A DNA stretch of 64,000 bases from positions 529,766 to 593,765 of the forward strand of contig FOEZ01000001.1 of NCBI GenBank assembly GCA_900110595.1, read 5' to 3'. This stretch comes from Arthrobacter sp. OV608 (GTDB taxonomy: Bacteria; Actinomycetota; Actinomycetes; Actinomycetales; Micrococcaceae). The notes beneath the pieces are model-generated. The model was not told the DNA's origin and did no database searches. It worked only from the letters and a program-made list of their open reading frames with translations. Below are positions 34,453-45,859 of the stretch, piece by piece (positions within the stretch are counted from its first letter, which is position 1; each line of letters starts with the position of its first letter). The translations under genes were made by a program, and so were the position numbers.

Positions 34453-35668
34453 CCCTGGTTCCGAGCCACACGCAGGCCGCAACCACCATGACCCCGCCGG
34501 TGACCCCGAAAGCCCAGCCATAGCCCAGGCGGTCCGCCAGCAGACCTGCCACAATGGGCCCAACGATCGCGCCGACGTCGGACACCATCTGGTAGACGGC
34601 GAGCACCTTGCCCCCTGACCGCTCGTTGCCGATCACGTCCGCGACGGCCGCCTGCTGGGCCGGCCCGAACAGGCCGGAGCCGACGCCGGCCACCGCTGAG
34701 GCGGCCAGGAACCATCCGAGCTGGTCAGCGAAGCCGATGGCCGCTGTAGCGGCGCCCGCCACCAGCAACCCCGCGATCATCATGGGCCTTCGCCCCATGC
34801 TGTCCGCCAAGCGTCCGGAAAATGTCAGTGCCGCGGCGTTGCCTGCTGCGAACACGGCCAGTGCCAGCCCCGCGGCCTCCGGCCCGGCGCCGAAGACGGC
34901 AGCGGCCAGCAGCGGAACGGTGGCCATCCGCACACCGAAGGTGCCCCACCCGTTTGCGAAGCTGGAGGTCAGCGCGGCCCGGTACGCCCCTGTTGCCAGC
35001 GCCTGGCCAAAGTTCATCTCGGGTGCGCGCTGCTGTGCGTCCGCAGATCCGCGGCGCTGGTGGCTCAGCTGCGTCTGTACCACCACCGCGGCAACAATCA
35101 GGGCCGCGGCGTACGCCAGGAACGGGACCCGCAGGCCGAACCCGGCCAACAGCCCGCCCATGATGGGACCGCACACGCTGCCGACAAGGAACGCCGACGC
35201 ATAGGCCCCGGACACCCGGCCGCGGCTCTCCGGCGGTGCCAGCCGGATGACCAGCGCCATCGATGCCACCGTGAACATCACCGAGCCGGCGCCGCCGAGA
35301 CCGCGGAAGAGCAGAAGCTGCCAGTAGTCCTGGGCAAAGGCGCAGGCGGCCGTGGACCCGGCCACGATCAGCAGCCCGGCCACATAGACGGGCCGTTCCC
35401 CGAGCTTGCCGATCAGGCTTCCGCCGGCTGGAGCAAAGACCAGCCGCATAAAAGCGAAGATCGCAACAATCACGGAAGCCTCGGTGTTGCCCACCCCGAA
35501 TGTCCTGGCGAATTGCGGCAATACGGGCGCAACAAGCCCGAAGCCGAGCGCAATCAGGAACGCAGCGGCAAGCATCACCTTGACGTCCCGGGGCAGCGGG
35601 TCCCGCTGGGGCCGAAGGCGGGACAGAATCCTTGAAGTGGCGCCGCTTCCGCGGGGTGCTGCCGTCAT
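34427..35668 (-). CDS. MFS transporter, DHA-type drug exporter family
   Basis: A 413-residue major facilitator protein with twelve predicted membrane helices. The loop 2-3 motif A is GSLIGKLGERPVY and its C-half counterpart is GRLADSMGRRPMMIAG. PESRGRVSGAYASAFLVGSVCGPIMGG is the motif C-like region that marks proton-drug antiporters. The ATG giving MTAAPRGS is preferred over a TTG three codons upstream because AAGGAA lies nine bases before it. The substrate is unknown. It is transcribed away from amt across a ~227-base region and converges on ftsY. Confidence 0.85.
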   Translation of the reverse strand: MTAAPRGSGATSRILSRLRPQRDPLPRDVKVMLAAAFLIALGFGLVAPVLPQFARTFGVGNTEASVIVAIFAFMRLVFAPAGGSLIGKLGERPVYVAGLLIVAGSTAACAFAQDYWQLLLFRGLGGAGSVMFTVASMALVIRLAPPESRGRVSGAYASAFLVGSVCGPIMGGLLAGFGLRVPFLAYAAALIVAAVVVQTQLSHQRRGSADAQQRAPEMNFGQALATGAYRAALTSSFANGWGTFGVRMATVPLLAAAVFGAGPEAAGLALAVFAAGNAAALTFSGRLADSMGRRPMMIAGLLVAGAATAAIGFADQLGWFLAASAVAGVGSGLFGPAQQAAVADVIGNERSGGKVLAVYQMVSDVGAIVGPIVAGLLADRLGYGWAFGVTGGVMVVAACVWLGTRETLRPAKA

Positions 35669-35717
35669 GGTGGGCAATTCCTTGCAATGGGGTGGGCCGG
35701 GTGCCGGCGTGAATCGT

Positions 35718-35766
35718 GAAACACAACCGTAACAAGTGCGATATGCACCATTTACTTCCTAGAGGT
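35718..35766 (+). promoter_or_regulatory. GlnR-like box upstream of amt
   Basis: Pentamers recur every 11 bases: GAAAC (35718)-n6-GTAAC (35729)-n6-GATAT (35740)-n6-TTTAC (35751)-n6-GAGGT (35762). The actinobacterial GlnR consensus is alternating GTnAC and GaAAC with six-base spacers; the first two units match perfectly, the third and fifth weakly. A further GTAAC-n6-GCAAT is at 35771. Confidence 0.45.
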
Positions 35767-35793
35767 TGTTGTAACAGGCCGGCAATCTAAATC
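35766..35793 (+). promoter_or_regulatory. Candidate amt promoter
   Basis: TTGTTG-N16-TAAATC directly downstream of the GlnR-like box, an arrangement suited to activation under nitrogen limitation. It leaves a leader of about 95 bases. Confidence 0.4.
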
Positions 35794-35895
35794 CTCCGCG
35801 GTCGAAACACGCCGACGACACACTTTTTACAGGACGCAAAAAGGCGTTGGCAGGCGGAGGACTTCCGCAAGATTCGATGAGAGAGGACGTGCACC

Positions 35896-37254
35896 ATGGA
35901 ACTTACCGCAGGTCACGTTTGGATCATGGTGGCGGCAGCCCTTGTGCTGTTCATGACACCAGGTCTGGCATTTTTCTATGGCGGCATGACCCGTGCCAAG
36001 GCCGCACTGAACATGATGATGATGAGCTTCATCTCCATCGGCATGGTGGGCGTTGTCTGGGTTCTCTGGGGTGCATCCATGAGCTCGGGCGAAGGTTTCC
36101 TGCAGATTGTGGGCAACCCGTTCGCCACCTTCGGCCTCGAGGGGATCGACACCCCTGACGGACTGATCAAGGTCGGCTACGCGGCCACCTTCGCGATCAT
36201 CACCGTGGCACTGATCAGCGGTGCCATCGCGGACCGTGCCAAGTTCGGCGCCTGGACCGTGTTCGTCCCCGTGTGGGTGACGCTCGTTTACTGCCCGCTG
36301 GCCTACATGGTGTGGGGCGGCGGACTGTTCGGCCCCGAGGGCGCAGTAGGCCAGGCACTCGGACCGGCCATTGACTTCGCCGGCGGCACCGTGGTCCACA
36401 TCAACGCAGGTGTCGCGGCCCTGGTGCTGGTCCTCATCATCGGCAACCGCAAGGGCTTCGGCAAGGACCCGAACCACCGCCCGCACAACATTCCGTTCGT
36501 GATGCTCGGTGCGGCCATCCTCTGGTTCGGCTGGTTCGGCTTCAACGGCGGCGCCGCCACCACGGCTGAGCAGGGCGGCCTCATCTGGATCAACACGCTC
36601 GCAGCACCGGCGGCAGCCATGCTCGGCTGGCTCGTCACCGAGCGCATCCGCGACGGCCACCCCACCTCGCTGGGCGCAGCCTCAGGTGTTGTTGCCGGCC
36701 TCGTGGCCATCACCCCCGCCTGCGCCAACGTCAGCCCCGTCGGCGCCCTCGGCCTCGGCGTGGTAGCCGGCGTGGCCTCGGCCCTGGCCGTGGGACTCAA
36801 GTTCCGCTGGGGCTTCGATGACTCGCTGGACGTCGTCGGCGTCCACCTCGTCTCCGGCATCATCGGCACCGTGGCATTGGGCTTCATCGCACTGCCCACC
36901 GACGGCGTGGGCGGCGGCCTGTTCTACGGCGGCGGCATGACCCAGATGTGGGCACAGCTCGCGGCGGCCGGAATCGCCATTGCCTACTCGGCCATCCTGA
37001 CGACCATCATCGCCCTGGCCATCCACAAGACCATGGGCTTCCGGGTCTCGCAGGAACAGGAAACGGTGGGTGTGGACCTCAGCCTGCACGCCGAGACCGC
37101 CTACGAGTTCGGTGTCAGCGGCCACGGCGGAAGCTTCCAGCCGCTGCACGACTTGATCACCGGCAAGAACCAGCAGGAAGGCGCGCAGGCTGCTGAAGCG
37201 GCTGCTGCGCCGAAGAAGGAATCAGCAACAGGCAAGGAAAGCGTGGGGGCATGA
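35896..37254 (+). CDS. amt: Ammonium transporter
   Basis: An Amt/Mep/Rh channel that takes up ammonium. The 452 residues have eleven membrane helices; VLFMTPGLAFFYGGM and AKAALNMMMMSF are the family signature, the first pore histidine is in FAGGTVVHINAGVAAL (~158-173) and the second in DVVGVHLVSGIIGTVAL (~313-329). The C-terminal tail (after GVDLSLHAETAYEFGV) is extended by ~35 hydrophilic residues. It overlaps glnK by four bases, the conserved pairing in which GlnK blocks the channel when nitrogen is ample. A GlnR-like box and promoter lie upstream. Confidence 0.96.
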   Translation: MELTAGHVWIMVAAALVLFMTPGLAFFYGGMTRAKAALNMMMMSFISIGMVGVVWVLWGASMSSGEGFLQIVGNPFATFGLEGIDTPDGLIKVGYAATFAIITVALISGAIADRAKFGAWTVFVPVWVTLVYCPLAYMVWGGGLFGPEGAVGQALGPAIDFAGGTVVHINAGVAALVLVLIIGNRKGFGKDPNHRPHNIPFVMLGAAILWFGWFGFNGGAATTAEQGGLIWINTLAAPAAAMLGWLVTERIRDGHPTSLGAASGVVAGLVAITPACANVSPVGALGLGVVAGVASALAVGLKFRWGFDDSLDVVGVHLVSGIIGTVALGFIALPTDGVGGGLFYGGGMTQMWAQLAAAGIAIAYSAILTTIIALAIHKTMGFRVSQEQETVGVDLSLHAETAYEFGVSGHGGSFQPLHDLITGKNQQEGAQAAEAAAAPKKESATGKESVGA

Positions 37255-37589
37255 AACTGATCACCGCAATCGTCAGGCCGGAAAAGCTCGAAGCCATCCG
37301 GGAAGGACTGGAAGCCTACGGCGTACAGGGCCTGACGGTCAGCGCGGCCAGCGGCTACGGCCGGCAGCGCGGCTACACCGAGGTCTACCGCGGAGCCGAG
37401 TACAACGTGGACCTGCTGCCAAAGATCCGGGTGGAAGTCCTGGCCACGGATGAGCAGGCCGATGACATCCTGGACGTCATCATCGCCAGTTCGAACACCG
37501 GACGTGCCGGGGACGGCAAGGTGTGGACCATGGACGTCTTCGAAGCGGTCCGGGTGCGCACCGGGGAACGCGGAGTTGCCGCCATCTAG
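37251..37589 (+). CDS. glnK: PII nitrogen regulatory protein
   Basis: A trimeric 112-residue PII protein that senses ATP/ADP and 2-oxoglutarate and gates Amt. The T-loop reads YGRQRGYTEVYRGAEYNV with Y51, the residue modified (adenylylated in actinobacteria) under nitrogen limitation. C-terminal family blocks are DVIIASSNTGRAGDGKVW and VRVRTGERG. The ATG lies within the amt stop (ATGA). A strong terminator follows at once, so glnD, which often comes third in this operon, is not here. Confidence 0.97.
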   Translation: MKLITAIVRPEKLEAIREGLEAYGVQGLTVSAASGYGRQRGYTEVYRGAEYNVDLLPKIRVEVLATDEQADDILDVIIASSNTGRAGDGKVWTMDVFEAVRVRTGERGVAAI

Positions 37590-37628
37590 GCAGCTTCTCC
37601 TTCCGGCAGGCTAATCCAGCAGATTGAA

Positions 37629-37670
37629 AGAGCGGGCAGGGAACCGAAAGGTTCCCTGCCCGCTCTTCTG
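37629..37670. terminator. Strong terminator after glnK
   Basis: A perfect 17-base stem (37629-37645 with 37650-37666) with a GAAA tetraloop, followed by TCTGTT. It lies between glnK and the convergent dehydrogenase gene and could serve both. Confidence 0.85.
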
Positions 37671-37711
37671 TTGCCCTCTAAGCCTGTACGGCTGCCGGCG
37701 CCGCCCGCGGC

Positions 37712-39115
37712 CTACTCTGCCAGCGGGGTACTGGACCAGTCCGCCGGACCGGCCGACCCGGCGTCGTACTCTTCCATGGGGACGCTGTCCTCCTGCCATG
37801 CCTTCAGCACGGGTTCAACGATCCGCCAGCATTCCTCTGCTGTATCGCCCCGCACAGAGAGCAGCGGGTCGCCGGTGAGCACACCCTCCAGGACCTCGCC
37901 GTAGGGCAGGAGCTCGGAGGCGCTCAGCTCCGCCTCCAGGGTGATCCGGGACAGGCTGAGGATTTCACCGGGTCCGTTCACATCGACGTCGAACTCGAGG
38001 GTGTCCGGCCCGAAGCCGATCCGCAGCTGGTTCGGCGAGTCCACCCCGGTAAAGCCCTTGGGCAAATGGGGGACGGGCCGGAACGTCACCACTGCCTCCT
38101 TGCGCTTCACACCCATCGCCTTGCCGGACCGCAGGATGAACGGGACGCCCTTCCAGCGCCAGTTGTCGATTCGCACTTCCAGCTCGGCGAGGGTTTCGGT
38201 CCCGCGGGAGGCGTCCACGCCCTCCTCCTTTGCGTAATCCGGCACGTCCTTGCCTCCCACAGTGCCTGCCGTGTAGCGCGCCCGGTGCGTGGACTCCGGG
38301 TACGGGGCGGGGACGCTGCCAGCGCGCAGGACCGTGGAAATGGAGTCGCGCAGGTCCCGTTCGCTGATGGTCGACGGCGGTTCCATGGCCATCAGGGCCA
38401 TGATCTGCAGGAGATGGCTCTGGATCATGTCACGCAGTGCGCCTGCGCCGTCGTAGTAGCGGGCCCGGCCTTCCAGCGCGAGGTCTTCGTCGAAAATGAT
38501 CTCTACTTTTTCCACGTGATGCCGGTTCCAGACCGGTTCCAGGAAGTTGTTGGCGAACCGCAGGCCCAGGATGTTCAGCACCGTGGCTTTGCCCAGGAAG
38601 TGGTCCACGCGGTGGATGTGGTCCTCCGGGACCAGGCGGCCCAGGGTCTGGTTGAGCGAACGTGCGGATTCTTCGCTGGAACCGAACGGCTTTTCCATCA
38701 CCAGCCGGGTGCCTGCCGGAACCTGCTCCGGGCGGAGCGTCTCGCAGGCCAGTTGGCTGATCCGGGGCGGCAGCGCGAAATAAACGGCGGCAGGGCCCTC
38801 GAGGGTGGCGAGCAGCGCCGCCAGGGCGCCGTCGGCTGTGACATCGAGCTGGTGGTAGACCGTCTCCTTTTCCAGGTCCGCCAGGGCGCGTTGTCCCTCG
38901 GGGCCCGCAGACTCCGCCGACCCGGCAAAGGACTGATGCACCCTGTCCCGCCATTGCTCCGGAGTCCAGGGATCCGAGCCTGCCCCCACCAGCCGCAGCC
39001 CTGCCGCCCGGCCTTTTGCCACGAGGCGTGCGAGGCCCGGCAGGAGCAGCCGGCCGGTGAGGTCTCCGGAAGCGCCGAGGATGAGCAGGGTTTTTACAGT
39101 TGTTTGGCTCGTCAT
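37712..39115 (-). CDS. zwf: Glucose-6-phosphate dehydrogenase family protein
   Basis: Oxidises glucose-6-phosphate with NADP+, the entry to the pentose phosphate pathway. The Rossmann loop is LLILGASGDLTGRLLLPGL (~11-29), the substrate lysine lies in VMEKPFGSS and the catalytic histidine in HRVDHFLGKATVLN (~175-188). At 467 residues it is shorter than the canonical ~510, and motifs differ slightly (RVDHFLGK for RIDHYLGK). There is no tal, pgl or opcA neighbour, so it may be a second Zwf-like enzyme; this cannot be settled from the window. The start is the ATG giving MTSQTTVKTLLI. It ends at the shared terminator with glnK and is divergent from ffh. Confidence 0.8.
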   Translation of the reverse strand: MTSQTTVKTLLILGASGDLTGRLLLPGLARLVAKGRAAGLRLVGAGSDPWTPEQWRDRVHQSFAGSAESAGPEGQRALADLEKETVYHQLDVTADGALAALLATLEGPAAVYFALPPRISQLACETLRPEQVPAGTRLVMEKPFGSSEESARSLNQTLGRLVPEDHIHRVDHFLGKATVLNILGLRFANNFLEPVWNRHHVEKVEIIFDEDLALEGRARYYDGAGALRDMIQSHLLQIMALMAMEPPSTISERDLRDSISTVLRAGSVPAPYPESTHRARYTAGTVGGKDVPDYAKEEGVDASRGTETLAELEVRIDNWRWKGVPFILRSGKAMGVKRKEAVVTFRPVPHLPKGFTGVDSPNQLRIGFGPDTLEFDVDVNGPGEILSLSRITLEAELSASELLPYGEVLEGVLTGDPLLSVRGDTAEECWRIVEPVLKAWQEDSVPMEEYDAGSAGPADWSSTPLAE

Positions 39116-39198
39116 TTCGCCAGCATGCCACCTTGCGGGCCGGCTTGGTACCCTAGATAGTCGAGTCCCGATCATCCACTGAAAGAAGTGCACGGCAC

Positions 39199-40782
39199 GT
39201 GTTCAATTCACTCTCTGACCGGTTGACAGCAACCTTCAAAAATCTCCGCGGCAAAGGCCGCCTCACTGAGGCCGATGTTGATGCCACAGTGCGGGAGATC
39301 CGCCGCGCCCTCCTGGACGCGGACGTTGCCGTTCCCGTAGTCCGTGAATTCACCAGCCGGGTGCGTGAACGCGCCCTGGGCGCCGAAGTCTCGGGCGCGT
39401 TGAACCCGAGCCAGCAGATCGTCAAGATCGTCAACGAGGAACTCGTGGAGATCCTGGGCGGCGAGACCCGCCGGATCCGACTGGCCAAGAACGGCCCCAC
39501 CATCATCATGCTGGCCGGCCTCCAGGGCGCCGGTAAGACCACCCTGGCCGGCAAGCTGTCGAAGTGGCTGAAGGCCCAGGGCCACAGCCCCATACTCGTG
39601 GCCTGCGACCTGCAGCGCCCCAACGCCGTCACCCAGCTCCAGGTGGTGGGCCAGCGGGCCAAGGTGCCGGTCTTCGCGCCGCACCCGGGAGCCACCTCCT
39701 CCGAGCTGGAGCACCCTGCCGGTGATCCTGTGGAGGTTGCCCGCGCCGGTGTTGAGGAAGCCCGCCAGAAGCTCCACGACGTCGTGATCGTGGACACCGC
39801 CGGCCGCCTCGGCGTCGACGTTGACATGATGGAGCAGGCACGCCAGATCCGCCGCGCCATCGTGCCCAACGAAGTCCTGTTCGTTATCGACTCGATGATC
39901 GGCCAGGACGCCGTGAACACGGCACTCGCCTTCGATGAGGGCGTCAACTTCACCGGCATCGTGTTGTCCAAGCTCGACGGCGACGCCCGCGGCGGTGCAG
40001 CCCTCTCGGTCGCGTCGGTCACCGGCAAGCCCGTGATGTTTGCGTCCACGGGCGAAGGCCTGGACGATTTCGAACTCTTCCACCCGGACCGGATGGCCTC
40101 GCGCATCCTGGACATGGGCGACGTCCTGACGCTCATCGAGCAGGCGGAGAAGTCCTGGGACAAGGACGAAGCCGCCAGGATGGCGAAGAAGTTCGCCGAC
40201 CAGGAGGACTTCACCCTCGAGGACTTCCTGGCCCAGATGCAGCAGATCCGCAACATGGGCTCCATGAAGAAGATGCTCATGATGATGCCGGGCGCGCAGA
40301 ACATCCGCCAGCAGCTCGAGCAGTTCGACGAGCGTGAAATTGACCGCGTGGAAGCCATCGTCCGGTCCATGACGCCGCACGAGCGCCTGGCCCCGAAGAT
40401 CATCAACGGTTCACGCCGCGCCCGCATCGCCCGCGGTTCGGGCGTACACGTGTCCGAGGTGAACGGCCTGCTGGAGCGTTTTGCGCAGGCCCAGAAGATG
40501 ATGAAGAAGATGGCCCAGGGCGGCATGCCGGGCATGCCCGGAATGCCGGGGCTTCCCGGCGCCGGCGGCGGCGCCCGGAAGAACGCGAAGAACGCCCCCA
40601 AGAAGAAGGCCAAGTCCGGCAACCCGGCCAAGGCTGCCCAGGAGCGCAAGGACGCCGAGGCCCGGCGCGCCAACGCTGCCAAGGCCCTTCCCACCGGTGC
40701 CGCTTTCGGCCAGCAATCCGGCGACTTCGATCCCTCGCAGCTGAACCTGCCCAAGGGCTTCGACAAGTTCCTCGGCAAGTAG
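39199..40782 (+). CDS. ffh: Signal recognition particle protein Ffh
   Basis: The SRP54 GTPase that binds signal peptides on nascent chains and docks with FtsY. The N domain is followed by G motifs GLQGAGKTTLAGKLSKWL (~107-124), DLQRPNAVTQL, DTAGRLGVDVD (~198-208) and SKLDGDARGGAALS. The M domain (~300-430) has the methionine-rich finger loop QIRNMGSMKKMLMMMPG. The C-terminus is extended by Met/Gly/Pro repeats (GGMPGMPGMPG) and a Lys-rich tail, giving 527 residues against the usual ~450. The start is GTG (MFNSLSDRL). It stands alone, followed by a palindromic element. Confidence 0.96.
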   Translation: MFNSLSDRLTATFKNLRGKGRLTEADVDATVREIRRALLDADVAVPVVREFTSRVRERALGAEVSGALNPSQQIVKIVNEELVEILGGETRRIRLAKNGPTIIMLAGLQGAGKTTLAGKLSKWLKAQGHSPILVACDLQRPNAVTQLQVVGQRAKVPVFAPHPGATSSELEHPAGDPVEVARAGVEEARQKLHDVVIVDTAGRLGVDVDMMEQARQIRRAIVPNEVLFVIDSMIGQDAVNTALAFDEGVNFTGIVLSKLDGDARGGAALSVASVTGKPVMFASTGEGLDDFELFHPDRMASRILDMGDVLTLIEQAEKSWDKDEAARMAKKFADQEDFTLEDFLAQMQQIRNMGSMKKMLMMMPGAQNIRQQLEQFDEREIDRVEAIVRSMTPHERLAPKIINGSRRARIARGSGVHVSEVNGLLERFAQAQKMMKKMAQGGMPGMPGMPGLPGAGGGARKNAKNAPKKKAKSGNPAKAAQERKDAEARRANAAKALPTGAAFGQQSGDFDPSQLNLPKGFDKFLGK

Positions 40783-40792
40783 CCCGCCCGAC

Positions 40793-40846
40793 TGACTGGC
40801 AGTTGACGCACTCAAATGCGCTTTTCAGTGCGTCAACTGCGAGTCA
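40793..40846. repeat. 54-base palindromic element after ffh
   Basis: Two 20-base arms (40793-40812 and 40827-40846) with a single mismatch, core GCAGTTGACGCACT pairing with AGTGCGTCAACTGC, around a 14-base centre that is itself nearly palindromic (AAATGCGCTTTT). It could act as a terminator for ffh or be a small interspersed element; no T tract follows. Confidence 0.7.
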
Positions 40847-40895
40847 CTTGGGATGGTTCCCGGGGGAAGTCAGTGCCGTGGAATAGGGTTGGGTC

Positions 40896-43559
<2,664 letters not shown>

Positions 43560-43645
43560 ACCAAGAAGCTACCACAGCTGTTTCGGAAGGGCCGTGTCAC
43601 ATCCGGTGGTGCTAGCCTGTCCGGGCGGGAAAGCGAGGCACATCC

Positions 43646-44728
43646 ATGGCAGAGATCATCCAGTTCAACGGCGCCGTCCTGACCGGGCCGGACACCGAGG
43701 CACGCGGGCTGTGGTCCGTGGACGGCAGGCTGACCTTCCGGCAGCCGGCGGCCGAACCGGGCAGGATCCTGGACGGCTGGGTGCTGCCGGGATTCGTTGA
43801 CGCCCACTGCCATATCGGCCTGGGAACCGGTGGCGCCGTTGACGAAGCGACGGCGGAAGAGCAGGCAAGGACCGACCTGAATGCGGGCACGCTGCTGGTC
43901 AGGGACGCAGGTTCCCCCGCAGACACCCGCTTCCTCCAGGGCAGCCGCAACGCGCCGCTGCTGATCCGCGCCGGCCGGCATGTCGCCCGGACCCGCAAGT
44001 ACCTGCGGGGCTTCGCGGAGGAAGTCGAGCCCGCCGGCCTGGTGGAAGCCGTCCGGAAGCAGGCCCGCGACGGCGACGGCTGGGTCAAGCTCGTGGGGGA
44101 CTGGATCGACCGCGGCGCCGGCGACCTGGCGCCGTCGTTCCCTGCCGCCGTCGTCAAGGACGCCGTCCAGGCCGTGCACGACGAAGGTGCCAGGATCACC
44201 GCGCACTGCTTCGCGGAAGAAACACTGGACCAGATGCTGGACGCGGACATCGACTGCATCGAACACGCCACCGGACTGCTGCCGCGGCACCTTCCGCGGT
44301 TCGTGGAGCAGGGTGTTGCCATGGTGCCCACCCTCATCAACATCGCCACTTTCCCGGACATCGCGTCGCAGGCGGAGCCCAAGTTCCCCCAGTACGCGGC
44401 CCATATGCGCGCCCTGTGGGAACGGCGCGCGGAGCGGGTCTTGGAGGCGTTCGACGCCGGAGTGAAGATCTACGCCGGAACGGATGCCGGCAGCGTCATC
44501 CGCCACGGGCGGATCGGTGATGAAATCCTGGCCCTCCACCATGCGGGCCTGCCTGTGGCCGCCGCCCTTGACGCCGCCTGCTGGGGCGCCCGGAAGTGGC
44601 TGGGTGCTGACGCGCTCGAGGAAGGTGCCCGGGCCGACGTCGTACTCTGCCGGGAGGATCCGCGGCAGGTTCCGGAAACGGTGCAGGAGTTGGCCCACGT
44701 GGTGCTGGGCGGGCGCGTCGTCCGCTGA
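43646..44728 (+). CDS. Amidohydrolase family protein
   Basis: A metal-dependent hydrolase of 360 residues with the full amidohydrolase pattern: VLPGFVDAHCHIGLG (HxH metal ligands ~55-57), a lysine in GWVKLVGDW (possible carbamylated bridge), H in RITAHCFAEE, H in DCIEHATG and the catalytic Asp in YAGTDAGSVIRHG (~278-290). These residues resemble the imidazolonepropionase/prolidase-like group; the substrate cannot be told from sequence. The ATG follows GAGG eight bases upstream. It is divergent from thiC and shares the ~85-base region upstream of the riboswitch. No pathway neighbours are visible. Confidence 0.85.
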   Translation: MAEIIQFNGAVLTGPDTEARGLWSVDGRLTFRQPAAEPGRILDGWVLPGFVDAHCHIGLGTGGAVDEATAEEQARTDLNAGTLLVRDAGSPADTRFLQGSRNAPLLIRAGRHVARTRKYLRGFAEEVEPAGLVEAVRKQARDGDGWVKLVGDWIDRGAGDLAPSFPAAVVKDAVQAVHDEGARITAHCFAEETLDQMLDADIDCIEHATGLLPRHLPRFVEQGVAMVPTLINIATFPDIASQAEPKFPQYAAHMRALWERRAERVLEAFDAGVKIYAGTDAGSVIRHGRIGDEILALHHAGLPVAAALDAACWGARKWLGADALEEGARADVVLCREDPRQVPETVQELAHVVLGGRVVR

Positions 44729-44751
44729 GACACGGATAACCCGAAAACTGC

Positions 44752-44780
44752 TTGGAATAAATTGAAGCTTCAAGTAATTT
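44752..44780 (+). promoter_or_regulatory. Promoter with palindromic operator in the spacer, VOC gene
   Basis: TTGGAA (44752-44757)-N17-TAATTT (44775-44780) is a strong promoter match within an AT-rich patch. The spacer contains the perfect 12-base palindrome TTGAAGCTTCAA (44762-44773), well placed for a repressor that blocks polymerase. Confidence 0.6.
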
Positions 44781-44831
44781 TAATTGTGACAGGCCCACCA
44801 ACCCGACGGGCCCCAGCACCGGGAGTTTTCA

Positions 44832-45707
44832 ATGACTGCAGAAGCCGCCACCCAGGATCTTCTTCCTGCCGACCTCACCATGGGCACCGTAATGCTCAAG
44901 GTGGGCGACATGAAGGTCATGACCGACTACTACCAGCGTGCACTGGGGCTAGAAGTTGTGGCCGAGCAGGACGGAGGGCTGTACCTTGGCCGCCTCCAGA
45001 AACCGCTGGTCCACCTTGCGCCCGCTCCGGGATTGAACCTCCCGGTCAGGGGGGAAGCCGGCCTTTTCCACACGGCCCTGCTGTTTGAGAACCAGGCCGA
45101 CCTCGCAGCCACCATCGCCACAGCCGCCCGGTTCGAGCCGCGCTCCTTCACGGGCAGCGCCGACCACCTCGTCAGCGAGGCTTTCTACTTCACCGATCCC
45201 GAAGGCAACGGCATTGAGCTCTACTGGGACCGCCCGCGGAGCAGCTGGTCATGGAACGGTACCGACGTGGTGATGGACAGCCTCGCCCTGCCGCCACAGC
45301 GCTACCTGGAGCAGCACCTCACCGAAGAATCCCTGCAGCGCCAGCGCGGAACAGTGGCGGGCGTAGGTCACGTCCACCTCCAGGTTGGCGACGTCCAGTC
45401 GGCCCGGGACTTCTACGTGGGCACCCTTGGCTTCGAAAAGACCGCCGGCTGGCACGGACAGGCACTTTTTGTCTCCGCCGGCCGGTACCACCACCACATG
45501 GCGATGAACGTCTGGAACAGCCGCGGAGCGGGGCCCCGCAAGGACACTCTTGGCCTGGGTGAAGTGCTCATCGAAGTTCCCTCGGGGGACGACGTCGGGG
45601 CGCTCGCTGACCGGCTGAAGGTCGCCGGGGTGCCCGCGCACCACACCGGTGCGGAACTGCGGTTCGAGGATCCCTGGCGCACCAACATCCGGGTCGCGGT
45701 CCGCTGA
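44832..45707 (+). CDS. VOC-family ring-cleaving dioxygenase, CatE-like
   Basis: A 291-residue protein with two vicinal-oxygen-chelate domains (~15-135 and ~170-290). The first ends SEAFYFTDPEGNGIELYWDRP, the second has GVGHVHLQVGDVQSARDFY and AGRYHHHMAMNVWNS. This layout, down to the sequence YHHH and the DP ending of domain two, matches Bacillus CatE (catechol-2,3-dioxygenase), which detoxifies catechol and is induced by quinones through MarR/HxlR-type repressors. The ATG follows GGGAG. A palindrome sits in the promoter spacer, consistent with repression by a regulator of that sort encoded elsewhere. No other aromatic-degradation gene is nearby. Confidence 0.85.
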   Translation: MTAEAATQDLLPADLTMGTVMLKVGDMKVMTDYYQRALGLEVVAEQDGGLYLGRLQKPLVHLAPAPGLNLPVRGEAGLFHTALLFENQADLAATIATAARFEPRSFTGSADHLVSEAFYFTDPEGNGIELYWDRPRSSWSWNGTDVVMDSLALPPQRYLEQHLTEESLQRQRGTVAGVGHVHLQVGDVQSARDFYVGTLGFEKTAGWHGQALFVSAGRYHHHMAMNVWNSRGAGPRKDTLGLGEVLIEVPSGDDVGALADRLKVAGVPAHHTGAELRFEDPWRTNIRVAVR

Positions 45708-45859
45708 GCCCGCCTGCGAACCCCGTTGGAATGCCGCCTGCCGGCGCGGGTGCGGGCGGCGGGGGCCGGGGCGGTGTACTAGGCTGATGCCGAACGGCCG
45801 GCGCGGCAGGTGCCGCTTGCTTGAGCGGCCGCACCGTCGACGGAACGAGGGCACTTCCC

